Source: Fragum whitleyi (lineage: Eukaryota; Mollusca; Bivalvia; Cardiida; Cardiidae). From it: a DNA stretch of 64,000 nucleotides. Positions 10,612 to 21,182 of this stretch are shown in pieces; positions within the stretch are counted from its first letter, which is position 1, and each line of letters begins with the position of its first letter. Where the stretch lies: positions 39,575,617 through 39,639,616 of the forward strand of contig OX411558.1 of assembly GCA_948146395.1 (NCBI GenBank), read 5' to 3'. The position numbers and the translations under genes were made by a program. The notes under the pieces were generated by a model. That model made no database searches. It was given only the letters and a program-made list of their open reading frames with translations, and was not told the DNA's origin.

Positions 10612-10850
10612 TTCGTAAGCGTCGGACTGTCAATCTAGAGGTCCCGGGGTCGATCCCCGACCTTTTGTCTCTCACCAATGGGTTGATAATCGTAGACCTA
10701 TGTGAAATAGTAGCTGGAGGCTAGGAAAAGATGTGGTGGTTGTTCTGGTGAGGGAAATACTAGGAATCCATTGTTAGGTGCTCCAGTCGGCCCGATATTA
10801 CTGAAAAAAGGTGAAAGCGGTGTTTAACACTATTCAATCAATCAATTGTT
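10612..10850 (+). mobile_element. SINE with tRNA-like head, near full length
   Basis: The head 'gaattcgtaagcgtcggact' leads to a B-box-like 'ggggtcgatccccgacc'. The body has 'gtagacctatgtgaaatagt' and 'agctggaggctaggaaaa'. The tail has 'ggtgctccagtcggcccgat', 'gtgaaagcggtgtttaacac' and a short CAATCAATCAATT terminus. This is the standard layout of a tRNA-derived retroposon. It has no protein of its own and would depend on a partner LINE, which is not seen here. The same family recurs at 57425 and, reversed, at 44133 and 63015. Confidence 0.85.
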
Positions 10851-11284
10851 GTTGTTCTTCTTCTTTTTCTTTTTCCTCTTCCCCTTCTTCTTTTTCAACT
10901 AATATATGATCAAGAGTTTTATTCCTTTCTTTTCATAAATAGTTGTGTTTATCTCAGTGTCCATGTTTTGTAACCCTTTTTAGTCTCAACGGCGAACAAA
11001 AATGACTAAATACTACTTGTAAACCGTACAAATTAGATCATAAAACAAAATTATAACCAACATTTTAATAAAACAATTCTAATTTAAACAAACGTCGCTT
11101 TTGATAGGCATCTTTTACTTTATTCCCCATTTATTATCTTGGCATTGTAGGCCAACTTGTTCATCTTACATCTATAAGGGTCGGACAACTTATGACAAAG
11201 ATGATACTTAAGTTAATCGTTTGTCTGATTAAGCCCACTTGAAAATGACCTTCCAAAATCAAGGAGACGGAAAGTTCGATGGTT

Positions 11285-11342
11285 CGAGCGAAACAGTTGT
11301 AACTGCCTATATGTTTGTAGGCAGTTACAACTGTTTTGCGCT
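11285..11342. repeat. near-perfect short hairpin
   Basis: 'gcgaaacagttgtaactgcc' pairs with 'ggcagttacaactgttttgc' around a loop of about 12 bases. The size resembles a microRNA precursor. A related, more decayed hairpin occurs at 23847..23893, suggesting mobile-element origin rather than a unique gene. Confidence 0.7.
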
Positions 11343-11380
11343 GAGCCAATGTGTTGTCCGTAAATATTGCTTGAAAGCAG

Positions 11381-12370
11381 TGACGCTGTCATAGTGTAGT
11401 TGTAAGCACGTCAGACGCAGTATCTTTAATAATTGGGTCGTGGTTTCGATCCCCGGCAGCGGCACGTATCCTTTCCGACATTTGTCCCCAACCAAATGGG
11501 TGGGTTATCGAAAACCTAATTCGCATAGCAGCTGAGATAGGAAAAGGAAATAATGGTGTTGCTGATTCGACAAATACAAGGAAGCCACCGATAGGTGCCT
11601 CAGTCGCCAAATTTTGCCTGAAAAAACTGTTAAAAGCGGCCATTATCCAACCTCGATTACCCAGTGTCGATCAATTCCGTCGACTACATTTATCGACCAT
11701 GGGACAACTTACTAGCGTTTCTCGTTCACATGAATAATCCATAAGGCATTTTGAGTGGTGATGTCAAGTTTTTTTGGGAGGAAATGTAATCCATTTTTAT
11801 CAGTTTTAAACGCCGTTTCTCTCTTTTAGTTTATTCGAATTTCATATTGCTTAATCGGAGCATAAGAATGACGGTAAATGTCAATGGCTGCCATAGTGTA
11901 TTTGCATGCGCGTCAGACTCCAAATCTTTAAGCGGCATGTATCCTTTCCGACATTTGTCCCCAACAAACAAATGGATAATCAAAAAACTTATTCGTATAA
12001 CAGCTGAAGATAGTTAAGTAAAGGGAAATAATGGTGATGCTGATGCAAGAAAATACAAGCAATTCATTGATGTGTGCCCCAGTCGCCACATTATGACTGA
12101 AAGAATATTAAAAGCTACCATAACTAACCTCGGTACCCCAGTGTCGGTCAATTCCGTCGACTACATTTATCGACCCTGGGACAACTTGCTTGCGTCCTTT
12201 CGTTCTCATGAATCATCCTTAAGGCATTTTGATTGGTGATGTCAAGTGTTTTTATGAGAATATGTTTAACAGTATTACACACCGATTCTCTCTTTTAATA
12301 TATCCGATATTTATATTGCTAAATCGGAGCAAAAGGATGGCAACAAACATCAATAGCTAACGTCATCAGA
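11381..12370 (+). repeat. roughly 500-bp tandem duplication carrying a SINE
   Basis: Unit 1 (11381..11886) and unit 2 (11888..12370) share, in order: a tRNA-like head ('ctgtcatagtgtagttgtaa' / 'ctgccatagtgtatttgcat'), 'gtatcctttccgacatttgt', a SINE tail, then non-SINE sequence including 'caattccgtcgactacattt' and 'ctaaatcggagcaaaaggat' or its variant. Because unique flanking sequence is repeated with the SINE, this is segmental duplication, not two insertions. Unit 1 keeps the B-box 'tcgatccccggcagcggcac'; unit 2 has lost it. Confidence 0.8.
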
Positions 12371-13083
12371 CATATGCTTTCGCTAGGCTATTTTCATTAT
12401 TTTAGTCGTTCTGGTTTCTCGTACAAGTCATCGCTTCATTTTAAAACTTTTTATATCCCAATAAAAAATGTCGAACACCCGACAGCATGGCCTTATAATT
12501 CAAGTTTCACGGCCTTGGAATTTCTATGGTGATTTTTAGCACCTAACATATTCAACTCGAGCTCTATCGTGGAGAATAACATTATGTCATCGCCAATTTG
12601 ATTGGCTAAGTAAATCGTAAGCTTATATTTGCTAACGAAATGCATGAACATGTGTCCCAGGGGAAATGAATCAAGGATAATGTAATGCTTAACTGCTGGG
12701 CTCTGAGGACGCTAAGATCGAGCATTAACCGCGATCAGGCACTGTTGCGACGAAGCTTCATTTCTTATTCATTTCTTTTAATCACCAAATAAAAAAAAAC
12801 ACCTTTGGGAAAATACACGCGCTTGGACAAAGGAACAGAGGAGTGTTATCAGTGGCGACCTCGAATTCTCTGCCCCTTCATCCTCCGTCACATGACGTTT
12901 CCAACAAGATATTATTATTGATGGATCGATTTTAAGTATTTGTGCGCATTTACAAAAACACATTTTTATCGAAAAAGTTGGAAAATACGTGTTATTAGAA
13001 CAAATACATACACGCTATTTTGCTAATATTTATTGGTCTTCAGGTTAATAAAGTTTTAATTAAATATTTGAAATATAAAAAAA
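12371..13083. other. gene-free stretch
   Basis: No exon or element recognised. The reverse ORF at 12778..12963 has no domain signal. Confidence 0.4.
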
Positions 13084-13250
13084 TGTGACTAGTCACGCGA
13101 AAAGGGACCATCTGAGAAATGCATAAAGTGTCGATCCTTGTCAGACTGTCCGAATCTCGCAGACTGACTTGAATCGAAACTTTTCGCACTTTACTAATTT
13201 TCTGCATCTAGAATAATCAATCTGCCATCCCGTAAACGAATTTTTGGGGG
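13084..13250 (+). mobile_element. family E element, left part
   Basis: 'tgactagtcacgcgaaaagg' with 'gtgtcgatccttgtcagact' and the pairing 'cagactgacttgaatcgaaa' equals the left portion of 19367..19624. The right terminal repeat is not found, so this copy is truncated or has decayed. Confidence 0.65.
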
Positions 13251-13465
13251 CGCTAACGAGCAATATGTTATCCCGAAAGCAAGGCGCGTTTGACTAGAAC
13301 TGTAGAAAGGTTTCGAAAGTGAACAGTTTTTTTTTCGCACGCAGTCGGACCAGGTTCTAAAAAATGACCTATTTTAAAAATTACCTATTTGGTAAATTTT
13401 CAGAAGGATAGGTAATGAGATTAAATAAGATTGAGTCCTTATAATTGCAAACATGAAATGCATCG

Positions 13466-13835
13466 TAGTTATTTGCATCGTGAAATTTACATTCATTTCA
13501 ATAAAGATCATTCTAAATCGCTCACTCGGTGCTCCATTCATTCATTCCAAAAAGACACCCAAACCATTCAAAAGCACGCTTCAAAATCACTTAACAGATA
13601 AGATCAACATCTACATTCAAAATAAATAAATCTTGAGAAAAATCGCGATTCCTCTTACTTAATCAAAGTTATAATGGTCTGGCTAGTTCATGAAGAGACA
13701 GGAAGCTATTCATAGAACCTGTATGCATATTTTCTTAAAGGGATGTAGTAAATATCGATAATTTAGTTTATCCTGAACAAAATAGGCGATATTTGATTAC
13801 CACCCTTTAATATCACTCAAAACAGCTTGGACAAG
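13466..13835 (+). mobile_element. family B MITE, right arm truncated
   Basis: 'catcgtgaaatttacattca', the CATTCATTCCAAAA block, 'caggaagctattcatagaac' and a diverged central palindrome ('aaagggatgtagtaaatatc' / 'gattaccaccctttaatatc') are present. It stops after 'tcactcaaaacagcttgg'. Confidence 0.75.
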
Positions 13836-14364
13836 TTTTATCTGAGCTTTAACAGGGTATTGCAAAACGACTCATTTGTCTCCCCTGAATGCCGGATTTA
13901 ATAAGAACCTATAAGTTGAATTAGCAGCTTAGGTTTCGTTTTAGATAATGGGGTTGTGCTGTCATTGTGATAGAAATGACTGGCACACAGATTTTGGTAG
14001 ATTCACAAGCCGCCGTGAAGTAACTAAATTATCGTTGCAAACAAATACAAACAACAAACTTTTGAAATATACGACTGTGTAAAGTAGGATTTTAGGATAA
14101 TTTATAAAGCAAAAGTCTAACCTCTCCCATTATTGTCGTATATCCGATCCAAGTCTATCAGTTATGGAAACAGTTCGATCTCAGTTCGATATCAAAGCGC
14201 GTCCAAAACTCCTCGCACAGTCAAGCGTCAACTTGGACAGTCTAGCACCGTTTGTCCAAACTCCCAAACTTCCAAAAAGTGTACATGAAAATCGAAACAC
14301 GACTCAAAAACGGAAACAAAATGAACGGGATATATTCGTCAGATTGAATCTTTCATCCTAGTTC

Positions 14365-14449
14365 ATATCTATAAATGAGTGCAATAGTGTTTCAATTGCC
14401 TGGACTTCGTTCAGGCAATTGAAATATTATTGCGCCCATTAATAGATAT
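14365..14449. repeat. long hairpin of about 85 nt
   Basis: Left arm 'atatctataaatgagtgcaa' and 'gtttcaattgcctg'; right arm 'caggcaattgaaatattatt' and 'gcgcccattaatagatat'. The arms pair over about 38 bp with few mismatches around a small loop. It is probably a small foldback element; a microRNA-like precursor is an alternative that sequence alone cannot settle. Confidence 0.7.
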
Positions 14450-15235
14450 AATAGATAATACGTGACACATTAAATCGAGTCAATTTTGGACTTTAAACAC
14501 GTTGCACATTATACCAAATACAAGCATTATACATGTATACGTTCAATTAAGTAACTTATCGGGGACAGGGTTTCAGTTTCACGGTTCAAATTTATTACAT
14601 TTGTAATTTTGCTTTACCCATTGAAATATTGATACGCAATGGGTGAAACAAACACATTTACCGATATGTAGATTTCACGCCACAAGCTGTCACCATTTAC
14701 TTTTGGGTAAAAAGAATAAACAGGAAGCTTTATCGGTGTTTGTTTCGCTTATTGTATTGTTTCGATCCCCTTTCTCCACCTATTTCTTATTTTCCTTAAG
14801 CGGAAAAGATGCAATTATAGAATCGAAGACTGAAAAAATGTTTGAAATGTCACCTGCAAGTGTATGATTCGTTATTATAACTAGTTCTTTTTTGTACAGT
14901 TAGTTGTGTGAATTCTTTTTTTCTAGCCGATATAGTCCAAATGGCCAGAAATGATTTTTGTGTATTATCCATTAATCATACAGATTACATCTCGCTAATC
15001 TATTTTCGTTCAGAGATTGAGAAAAAGGTAAATTTTTATTTCTCCATTTTTACTGGTTAATTGTCATTTTTGAGAATAAGATAGTTAGCCCTATTGCATG
15101 TGTAACCAAGCGTGAACGATATGCTTTAGTTTTCCTCAAGCACACAATTTTTGACAGCAAACGACAGCTTAACTCAAGTATAAATGAACTTACTTTTACA
15201 TAAAATTTAAAGAAAACGTCATCGATGTCAAATAA
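14450..15235. other. gene-free stretch
   Basis: Nothing recognised; the short ORF at 14643..14867 has no domain signal. Confidence 0.35.
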
Positions 15236-16370
15236 AAAAGCATTCAATAGACAATTAACATAATGCCAAATGACTGTACAACGAATCATCAGCATCGATG
15301 CACTCTACGCCGAAAACCTACCTCAAATGCTGCACTGTGATGCTTATTACAGCCTAACGAACGCGTCACTATATTAATTTATCAAAAAAAAGCACGTGGG
15401 TTATTGATAAAGAGTATATTATATTGGAGTTTTTACATGTACTTGTTTAAAAGTAGCTGTACAACGAATCATCAATCTTGATAATTGTTCTGAAACCCTA
15501 CCGGGAACGTTGCACTACATAATGATAACCTGTCACGATGTTCGCTTTGGTGATACTTGTAATCCTTTCAAGGGGTGAGGGTTGAAAAGTCCTAATCAAA
15601 CCGAGGTCAAGTGACTGTACAATGAAAGATAGATATTGATTCAACCTTCGCTGATTACATACCAAGAATGTTGCATTGTACAGTGATAGCCTGTCATGAT
15701 TTCGTTTTGAGGCTGGCAAAATAGCTGATAATATAATTTATCTTATTACTAAACAAATATACGTGTGATAACATCCAAGATGATATTTTTATGATATCAC
15801 ATGGATATTTTTAGTATAATGACATAATGTGGTTATTTTGTAGAAATTTGCTTTCGGTTAAAATTATACACGAAAACAAGCAAATAGGGGTTATAAGATA
15901 AATATAGTACATACTTAGTGTATTGAATGAAAAATATCTAACTGGGTTGTGGGAATTGATAATTGTCTCGGCGGAGCCTCGACAATTATCAATTCCCCAA
16001 ACCTCGTTAGATCGTTTGTTTTCAAACAAAGCATTATGTATGTATTATATATCAGTCAATGTACAGTGATAATCCGTCATGATTTCCTTTAGAGGAAGGT
16101 AAACTAGCTGATAAACGGATCAGTCAATGGGTAAATTTTGGAAAATCTTGATTATATCGGGAACATGTGAAAGTAGAAATAGGCAATAGCCATGATTGAC
16201 CCATTCCACCTACATAGAACGTTGCACCATACAGCGATACCCTGTCATGATATCGTTTTGAGGAAGGTAAAGTACGTTTTGAGGAAGGTAAAGTAGCAGA
16301 TAAACGGATCAGTCAATGGTTAAGGGTTAAGAAGGTCCTGATTATATCGGGATCATGTGATGGTGCATCC
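15236..16370 (+). repeat. degenerate local tandem array
   Basis: At least five partial units share 'tgtacaacgaatcatcarnn', 'gaacgttgcactgtacagtg', 'gataacctgtcatgatttcg', 'ttttgaggaaggtaaa', 'agctgataaacggatcagtc' and 'cctgattatatcgggatcat'. They sit near 15265, 15455, 15612, 16055 and 16200. The 21-base phrase around 'cgttttgaggaaggtaaagt' is repeated back to back at about 16254..16297. A hairpin element at 15935..16012 interrupts the array. Confidence 0.65.
15935..16012. mobile_element. small foldback element
   Basis: 'tctaactgggttgtgggaat' with 'tgataattgtc' pairs with 'gacaattatcaattcccc' and 'aaacctcgttaga' around the loop 'tcggcggagcctc'. It sits inside the tandem array. Confidence 0.7.
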
Positions 16371-16454
16371 TAATTATCCTTCACATTCACGTCGAAAAAT
16401 CAACATTACTGAAAAATACTGAAAATGATATTATATTTCAATAAGTGGAGGTTA

Positions 16455-16597
16455 TCGTTTGTTTCAGAGTAAGATCGATTGATTTTTCATTGAGTGAACA
16501 ACAAAAACTTTATATTTCACGAGTGAGCCACGAGTAAAGATAAAGCTTTTTTTGTTCATGAAATTAAATTACATTCGATCTTATTCGAAAAACAAAC
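16455..16597. mobile_element. family H foldback element
   Basis: Arms 'cgtttgtttcagagtaagat' and 'atcttattcgaaaaacaaacg', with inner 'tgaacaacaaaaact' pairing with 'agctttttttgttca'. Similar copies are at 17394..17546 and 37050..37196. Confidence 0.7.
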
Positions 16598-17393
16598 GCT
16601 TATTATTTATCTTTAATGAATAAATGAGACAAAATGTGAAAGTTTGGGGACAAATTTTGTTAAAGCGCGTTATTTAGCACGTGATCGCTGTGCAATGATC
16701 GTGAAGGCGTAACTTTTTGGGCTCCGCTTAGATGACGTGAGATTGGGAGAAATAAACGAAAGCAGGGTTTTAGATTTTGATAATTTAACTGATTAGGCGG
16801 TGAGTTTATCACACGATAATCTACCGTTATTTCATGATCATCCACTGAAAAGCATTAAAGAAGTCGTATTACACGACTGTCATATGCACTGAACATTCAG
16901 ATACGAGAGTTTGGCTTTAACTTTTTTCAGCTATTAAAAGACCATCGTTCAGTTAGCAGTATTATCAATTAAGCAAACAAAACAATAAGTTTATTCTGCA
17001 ATCAATGTTTTTCTTTGCTCAAGTCGACAACAGATGTTGGTATCGAGCTTAATCAGTATATGTTCTGTTTTCATAATGTTCAGTACCTTAGAGTGTCCAA
17101 GTATTTAAAATGCTCTATTCAAATGAGTTTCCTGCAAGTATTAGGTTTAAAGTCGCATTTATCTGTTGTTCCGATCCTATAGAAAGGCTGAAGCAACTTT
17201 TGATTCCTAGTGTTTCTCTCACCAGTATTGCCATGGGTTATCTAAAGTTAACTTAGAAAATGAAAAAAAAGGGCTATCTCTTTCTTAAGATCCTCATAAA
17301 GAGCTTTTTTAAATGTCAATTTAATTATATTATACGGTAGCGAGCTTTGGGCCTTCGAAAACAACGATATTTTACGCATTTAAGAAATAGAAT

Positions 17394-17546
17394 AATTGTT
17401 GTTTTTTCGAGTAAGATCGATTAATATTTCATTTCGTGAACAACAAAAGCTGTATTTTCTCTCGTGGCTTCGCCTCTCGTTAAAACAGAGCTTTTGTTGT
17501 TCGGCCAATGCAATATTATCGATCTTGCACTGAAAACAAAAAAACG
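17394..17546. mobile_element. family H foldback element
   Basis: Arms 'ttgttttttcgagtaagatc' and 'gatcttgcactgaaaacaaa', inner 'tgaacaacaaaagct' with 'agcttttgttgttc', and loop 'tctcgtggcttcgcctctcg'. Confidence 0.75.
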
Positions 17547-17562
17547 TAACCTTTATATGATA

Positions 17563-18091
17563 CAGTCAGTCACATCGCAAAATTGACATTCATCTCAATC
17601 AAAACCATTATCAATTGCTCATTCAGCGCTCTATTCTATCATATCAAACGGCAACTCTTACCATTCAAAAACACTCCAAAATCACCAAAAAGATACAATC
17701 ACGACTCCATTCGAAATTAAGATAAGTAGAATAAAATAATCGCAATTTCAATTACATTATTAAAATTGTAAGCGTCCGGTTGGTTCTTGGAGAAAGATGA
17801 AGCTATTTATAGAACTTGTACGCATATTTTGTTAAAGAGAGGTAATAATTGTAGTAGGGTCACTTTCGGTTGGACAGGTCAATGAAGTTGTACTATAACA
17901 GTAGAAATTGATATAGTGGAAAGCCCTGTTACATAATTATCTCTAATTCTGTTCATCATGAACAAGATTAGCGATATTGGATTATCTCCCTTTAATTTCA
18001 CTCAAAACTCGCTCAACACACTTATTCAATTTCATTCCAAACCCATTCCAATATGATTTAGCTTATCGATTTCACGATGTTCTTTACTGTA
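17563..18091 (+). mobile_element. family B MITE interrupted by an 86-bp insertion
   Basis: Both terminal repeats are present: 'acagtcagtcacatcgcaaa' and 'tcacgatgttctttactgta'. In the central palindrome, directly after 'gagaggtaataatt', about 86 foreign bases (17853..17938) begin 'gtagtagggtcactttcggt' and end 'ccctgttacataatt'. The normal sequence then resumes. The repeated 'ataatt' at both borders looks like a target-site duplication, so an unrelated small element probably inserted there. Confidence 0.8.
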
Positions 18092-18129
18092 GGAACCCAC
18101 CAGATAAATAAGGACCTCCCATGAGTTTT

Positions 18130-18250
18130 GTAAAATAAATACTTTCGAAAAGAAATTCGTGCCAGAAAAGGTCAACCGGAGATTGTTTTAAAAAATGCTT
18201 TGGTGGAAAAAAAAATAATGACCATTCTCGATTAAGAAATCAGTCAAGTG
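18130..18250 (+). repeat. family L repeat, second copy
   Basis: 'aaataaatactttcgaaaag' and 'gaaaaggtcaaccggagatt' match 8150..8275. A frame change relative to that copy makes both look like decayed coding sequence. Confidence 0.35.
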
Positions 18251-18725
18251 CGAAAGGTTTTTACCATTCTTATTCGTCCAAAAAAGACAGGAGTGTAAAC
18301 AGACGGATTAAGGGGAACTCACTGGAGATAAACCAAAATATCGACGTTGACAGTTGAATCCCTTATCTCCTGATGTTAATGATTTTGAAAGAAAACTTTT
18401 TTTTTTCTTTTTTTTCAAAAAATGTGTGATAGCAGGCATGAATATCATTTAATTTTATAATTGCTTTTATCTGATTCAAAGGTTGTTTTTTTTTTATATA
18501 CTTTTACCTTATCATTTAATTGCTTTTCGTTTTTCACTTAGTAGTTAATTTTGTAAAATGAAATTAGTAAACTTTTATATAATTCTTATGTTTCGTTACA
18601 CTACTGCAAGAACGATTATTTTTTTTAAAAAAAAAGTTCACCGTTTCAATTCAGAAACCTTGTGACTGCAGTTTTGATCAAGCAACAGTTACAAGATTTA
18701 AGAATACCGACGATTTTTATTGCTT

Positions 18726-19111
18726 ATAGTTAGGTACATCGTGAATTTGACATTCACCTCAATCAAAATCAATCTAAATCCTTCACCCAGCGCTCCATTC
18801 ACTCATTCAAAACAACCACTCAAACCATTGAAAAACGCTCAAACCCATAAGAATATAGAATATCTAACGTCATTCAAAATAAATCTTGATAGAGAAAAAT
18901 CGCGATTATCTAAATTATGTAAATTAAATCGCGATTTTTCTCTAACTAAATTTATTTTGAATGACGTTGTTGATTCTATATTTTTCAATGGGCTTGAGCC
19001 TTTTGGAATGGTTGGAGTGAGTGTTTGGAATGAATGAATGGAGAACCGAGGAAACGATTTAGAATGGATTTTATTGAGGTGAATGTCAATTTCATGATGT
19101 AACTCACTGTA
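18726..19111. mobile_element. family B foldback derivative (two inverted left arms)
   Basis: The left arm ('catcgtgaatttgacattca', 'gctccattcactcattcaaa', 'gatagagaaaaatcgcgatt') is followed after a 23-base spacer by its own reverse complement. That reverse arm reads 'aatcgcgatttttctctaac', 'gaatgaatggag' and ends 'tcatgatgtaactcactgta'. The usual central palindrome and right arm are absent, so it can form a hairpin with stems of about 180 bp. Confidence 0.85.
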
Positions 19112-19366
19112 TACTTGAAGAAATATTACGGAAAAAGAAGAACTTATTTTCCTTAACTACAATACTTTCTTCCCCACGGGATGTTATCTTTCAAATTGCA
19201 TCTATTGTCCATTTAAAGCATACAAGCTTTAATCAGCAAGACAAAAAAACTTTGTAAATTCTATCAGACTGGGTATTGAACACAGATTTAGAGGTAGGGT
19301 GTCGAGTGGTTGCGCACCCATTAAAAAGGATTGACCAATCAAACCACGCATTTATATATATCAATG

Positions 19367-19624
19367 TGACCCGTCACGCGAAAAGGGACCATCTGGGTAG
19401 TGCGTTTAGTGTCGATCCTAGTCAGACTGCGCGGTTTGCGCAGACTGACTAGGGTCGAAAATTTACACAATGGACTTAATTTCTAAATCAAGAATGTTCA
19501 ATTTACCTTCCAATGAATGAATTTTTGAAACGCGTCCTCTGCTTGACCAAAAAAGGACCCAATCTCTTTTTCAAATATTCATTTTACAAAGTTCTCAGAT
19601 GGTCCCTTTTTTCGTGACGGGTCA
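19367..19624. mobile_element. family E element, full length
   Basis: Exact ends: 'tgacccgtcacgcgaaaagg' at left and 'ccttttttcgtgacgggtca' at right. An inner palindrome 'cctagtcagactgcgcgg' pairs with 'cgcagactgactaggg'. Length is 258 bp with no coding capacity. Confidence 0.85.
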
Positions 19625-19654
19625 TAAATGATAAACTGCTGGACCTGTTCTTAA

Positions 19655-20034
19655 CGGTGATTGCCTCGTTGGCCTAGAGGTAAATGCACTCGACCCGTGA
19701 CCTAGAGGTCCCTTGTTCAAGCCCTACAGTCGCCGGAGGTGTTTATTGGCAAAACACTTAATAGCCAGCCCTAGTTCACCCAGCTGTAAAAATTGGTAGT
19801 AGTTGGTTTAAACCACTGCCTCTTTCTCAGATCTTCTTCCAGATATTATCCTGCACATAGAGAGAGAGAGGCAATGGCTTCTAACCACTGCTACCCACTT
19901 TTACATTTTGGTGGACTGGGGACCGGTCTGTAAAGTGTCCTGTCCAAATACACTACCCGCCTCCTGTGGGGCTCGAACCCGCAACCACAAGGTTACGAGT
20001 CGGGCGCGCAAACAATTCGGCCATCACTATTTAT
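19655..20034. mobile_element. double-headed inverted SINE-like element
   Basis: The left end reads as a tRNA-like head on the plus strand ('cgttggcctagaggtaaatg' and B-box-like 'ccttgttcaagccc'). The right end reads as a tRNA-like head on the minus strand ('gatggccgaattgtttgcgc' and B-box 'gcgggttcgagccccacagg'). The bodies also pair: 'ggtagtagttggtttaaacc' with the reverse complement of 'cttctaaccactgctaccca', meeting near 19855. The whole element is a foldback with an RNA polymerase III-type promoter candidate at each end facing inward. An inverted dimer of one SINE family is the simplest reading. Confidence 0.8.
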
Positions 20035-20057
20035 GAGACAATGTTAAATTTTAAAAA

Positions 20058-20221
20058 TTTAGTAAGTGGACCCGTAATAAGTCGGCAACGTTTCGGAGGT
20101 AACGAATATTGGAAGTGTTAACCGAGGTTTCCCTAATGATTTTCATTGTAAAACCTCGGTTAACAATGTGAAAGTTCATGAGTTTCGAAATTTTCTGGAG
20201 CTATTACGGTTCCACTACCTG
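20058..20221. mobile_element. family C MITE
   Basis: 'agtaagtggacccgtaataa' at left and 'gctattacggttccactacc' at right, with inner 'gttaaccgaggtttccctaa' pairing with 'aaaacctcggttaaca'. Confidence 0.8.
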
Positions 20222-20945
20222 AAGCGAAACTTATTTTTACTGAGATATGAGACTTGAAAACTCATACTGTATTAATTGGCCAAAGCGATTGAATGAAAAC
20301 AACAACATCAACATAAACAAACAAATATAACAATAAGTTAATGTCTTAATATTTGATATGATCTCTTTTCAAAAAGAATTATTTGTTTTTTGGACAGTTT
20401 TCTTCATGAACTAGTTATTGCGTAAGCATAAAGATATGCTTGCACTCAATGTTTTGTTCAAAAGGATTTAGGTACCAATCAGAATGCACGGATATAGATC
20501 GACATAACTTAAATTAAATCATTACAATGGAACTTTAATTAAAAAAAGCAACATGCCAAAAACAGGGCATCTTCACGAGTCAAGGAGCATCGAATCCATA
20601 GCTTCTTCTCGATTACGAAATAAGTAAAATGTTCGTTACCCTTGGTTCGACAAAATGAAAATAGGGCTTATTTGACAGTTGTGAAAAATGAAAACTGTCG
20701 ATGATGTCAAAGAGAGCAATTTAGACAGGTCAATGTGGCTAACTTAACATTATATGTGTTCAATTTATATATTTTTTCGCGTGGTCGTTGTGACATCGTC
20801 TACTAACATCATGTCATATTTTAAGAAATGAACATAGTAATCAATGATAATACAAAATAATTGTGTCATAGAAAAAAAGCAAATTCAATTTTGTTCCAGT
20901 TATTAATGAGATCCATGCAAACAGAAATTTTGAAGAAGAATCACA

Positions 20946-21182
20946 GTTAGTTAAATCGTGAAATAGACTGTCATTCTGATCAAAACCATTCTCAATCGCT
21001 CACTCAGCAATCCATTCATTCATTCCAAACATTCACTCAAATCATTCAAAAACGTCCAAGATGGCTAAAAATTATACTATTTACAACTACATTAAAAAAA
21101 TCGGGTAGATGAAATCTACATCTACATTATTGAATTTTGACAATGAAATGTATTCATAGAACCAGTATGCATATTTTCAAAG
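20946..21182 (+). mobile_element. family B MITE, left half
   Basis: 'cacagttagttaaatcgtga', 'cgctcactcagcaatccatt' and 'agaaccagtatgcatatttt' are present. The central palindrome and right arm are missing. Confidence 0.75.

Noticed and set aside
18720..19037. 105-codon ORF
   Set aside because: Runs through the family B foldback derivative; reading the same arm in both directions gives no protein logic.
19664..19740. tRNA gene on the plus strand
   Set aside because: The tRNA-like block continues into a SINE body and has an inverted partner at 19965..20034.
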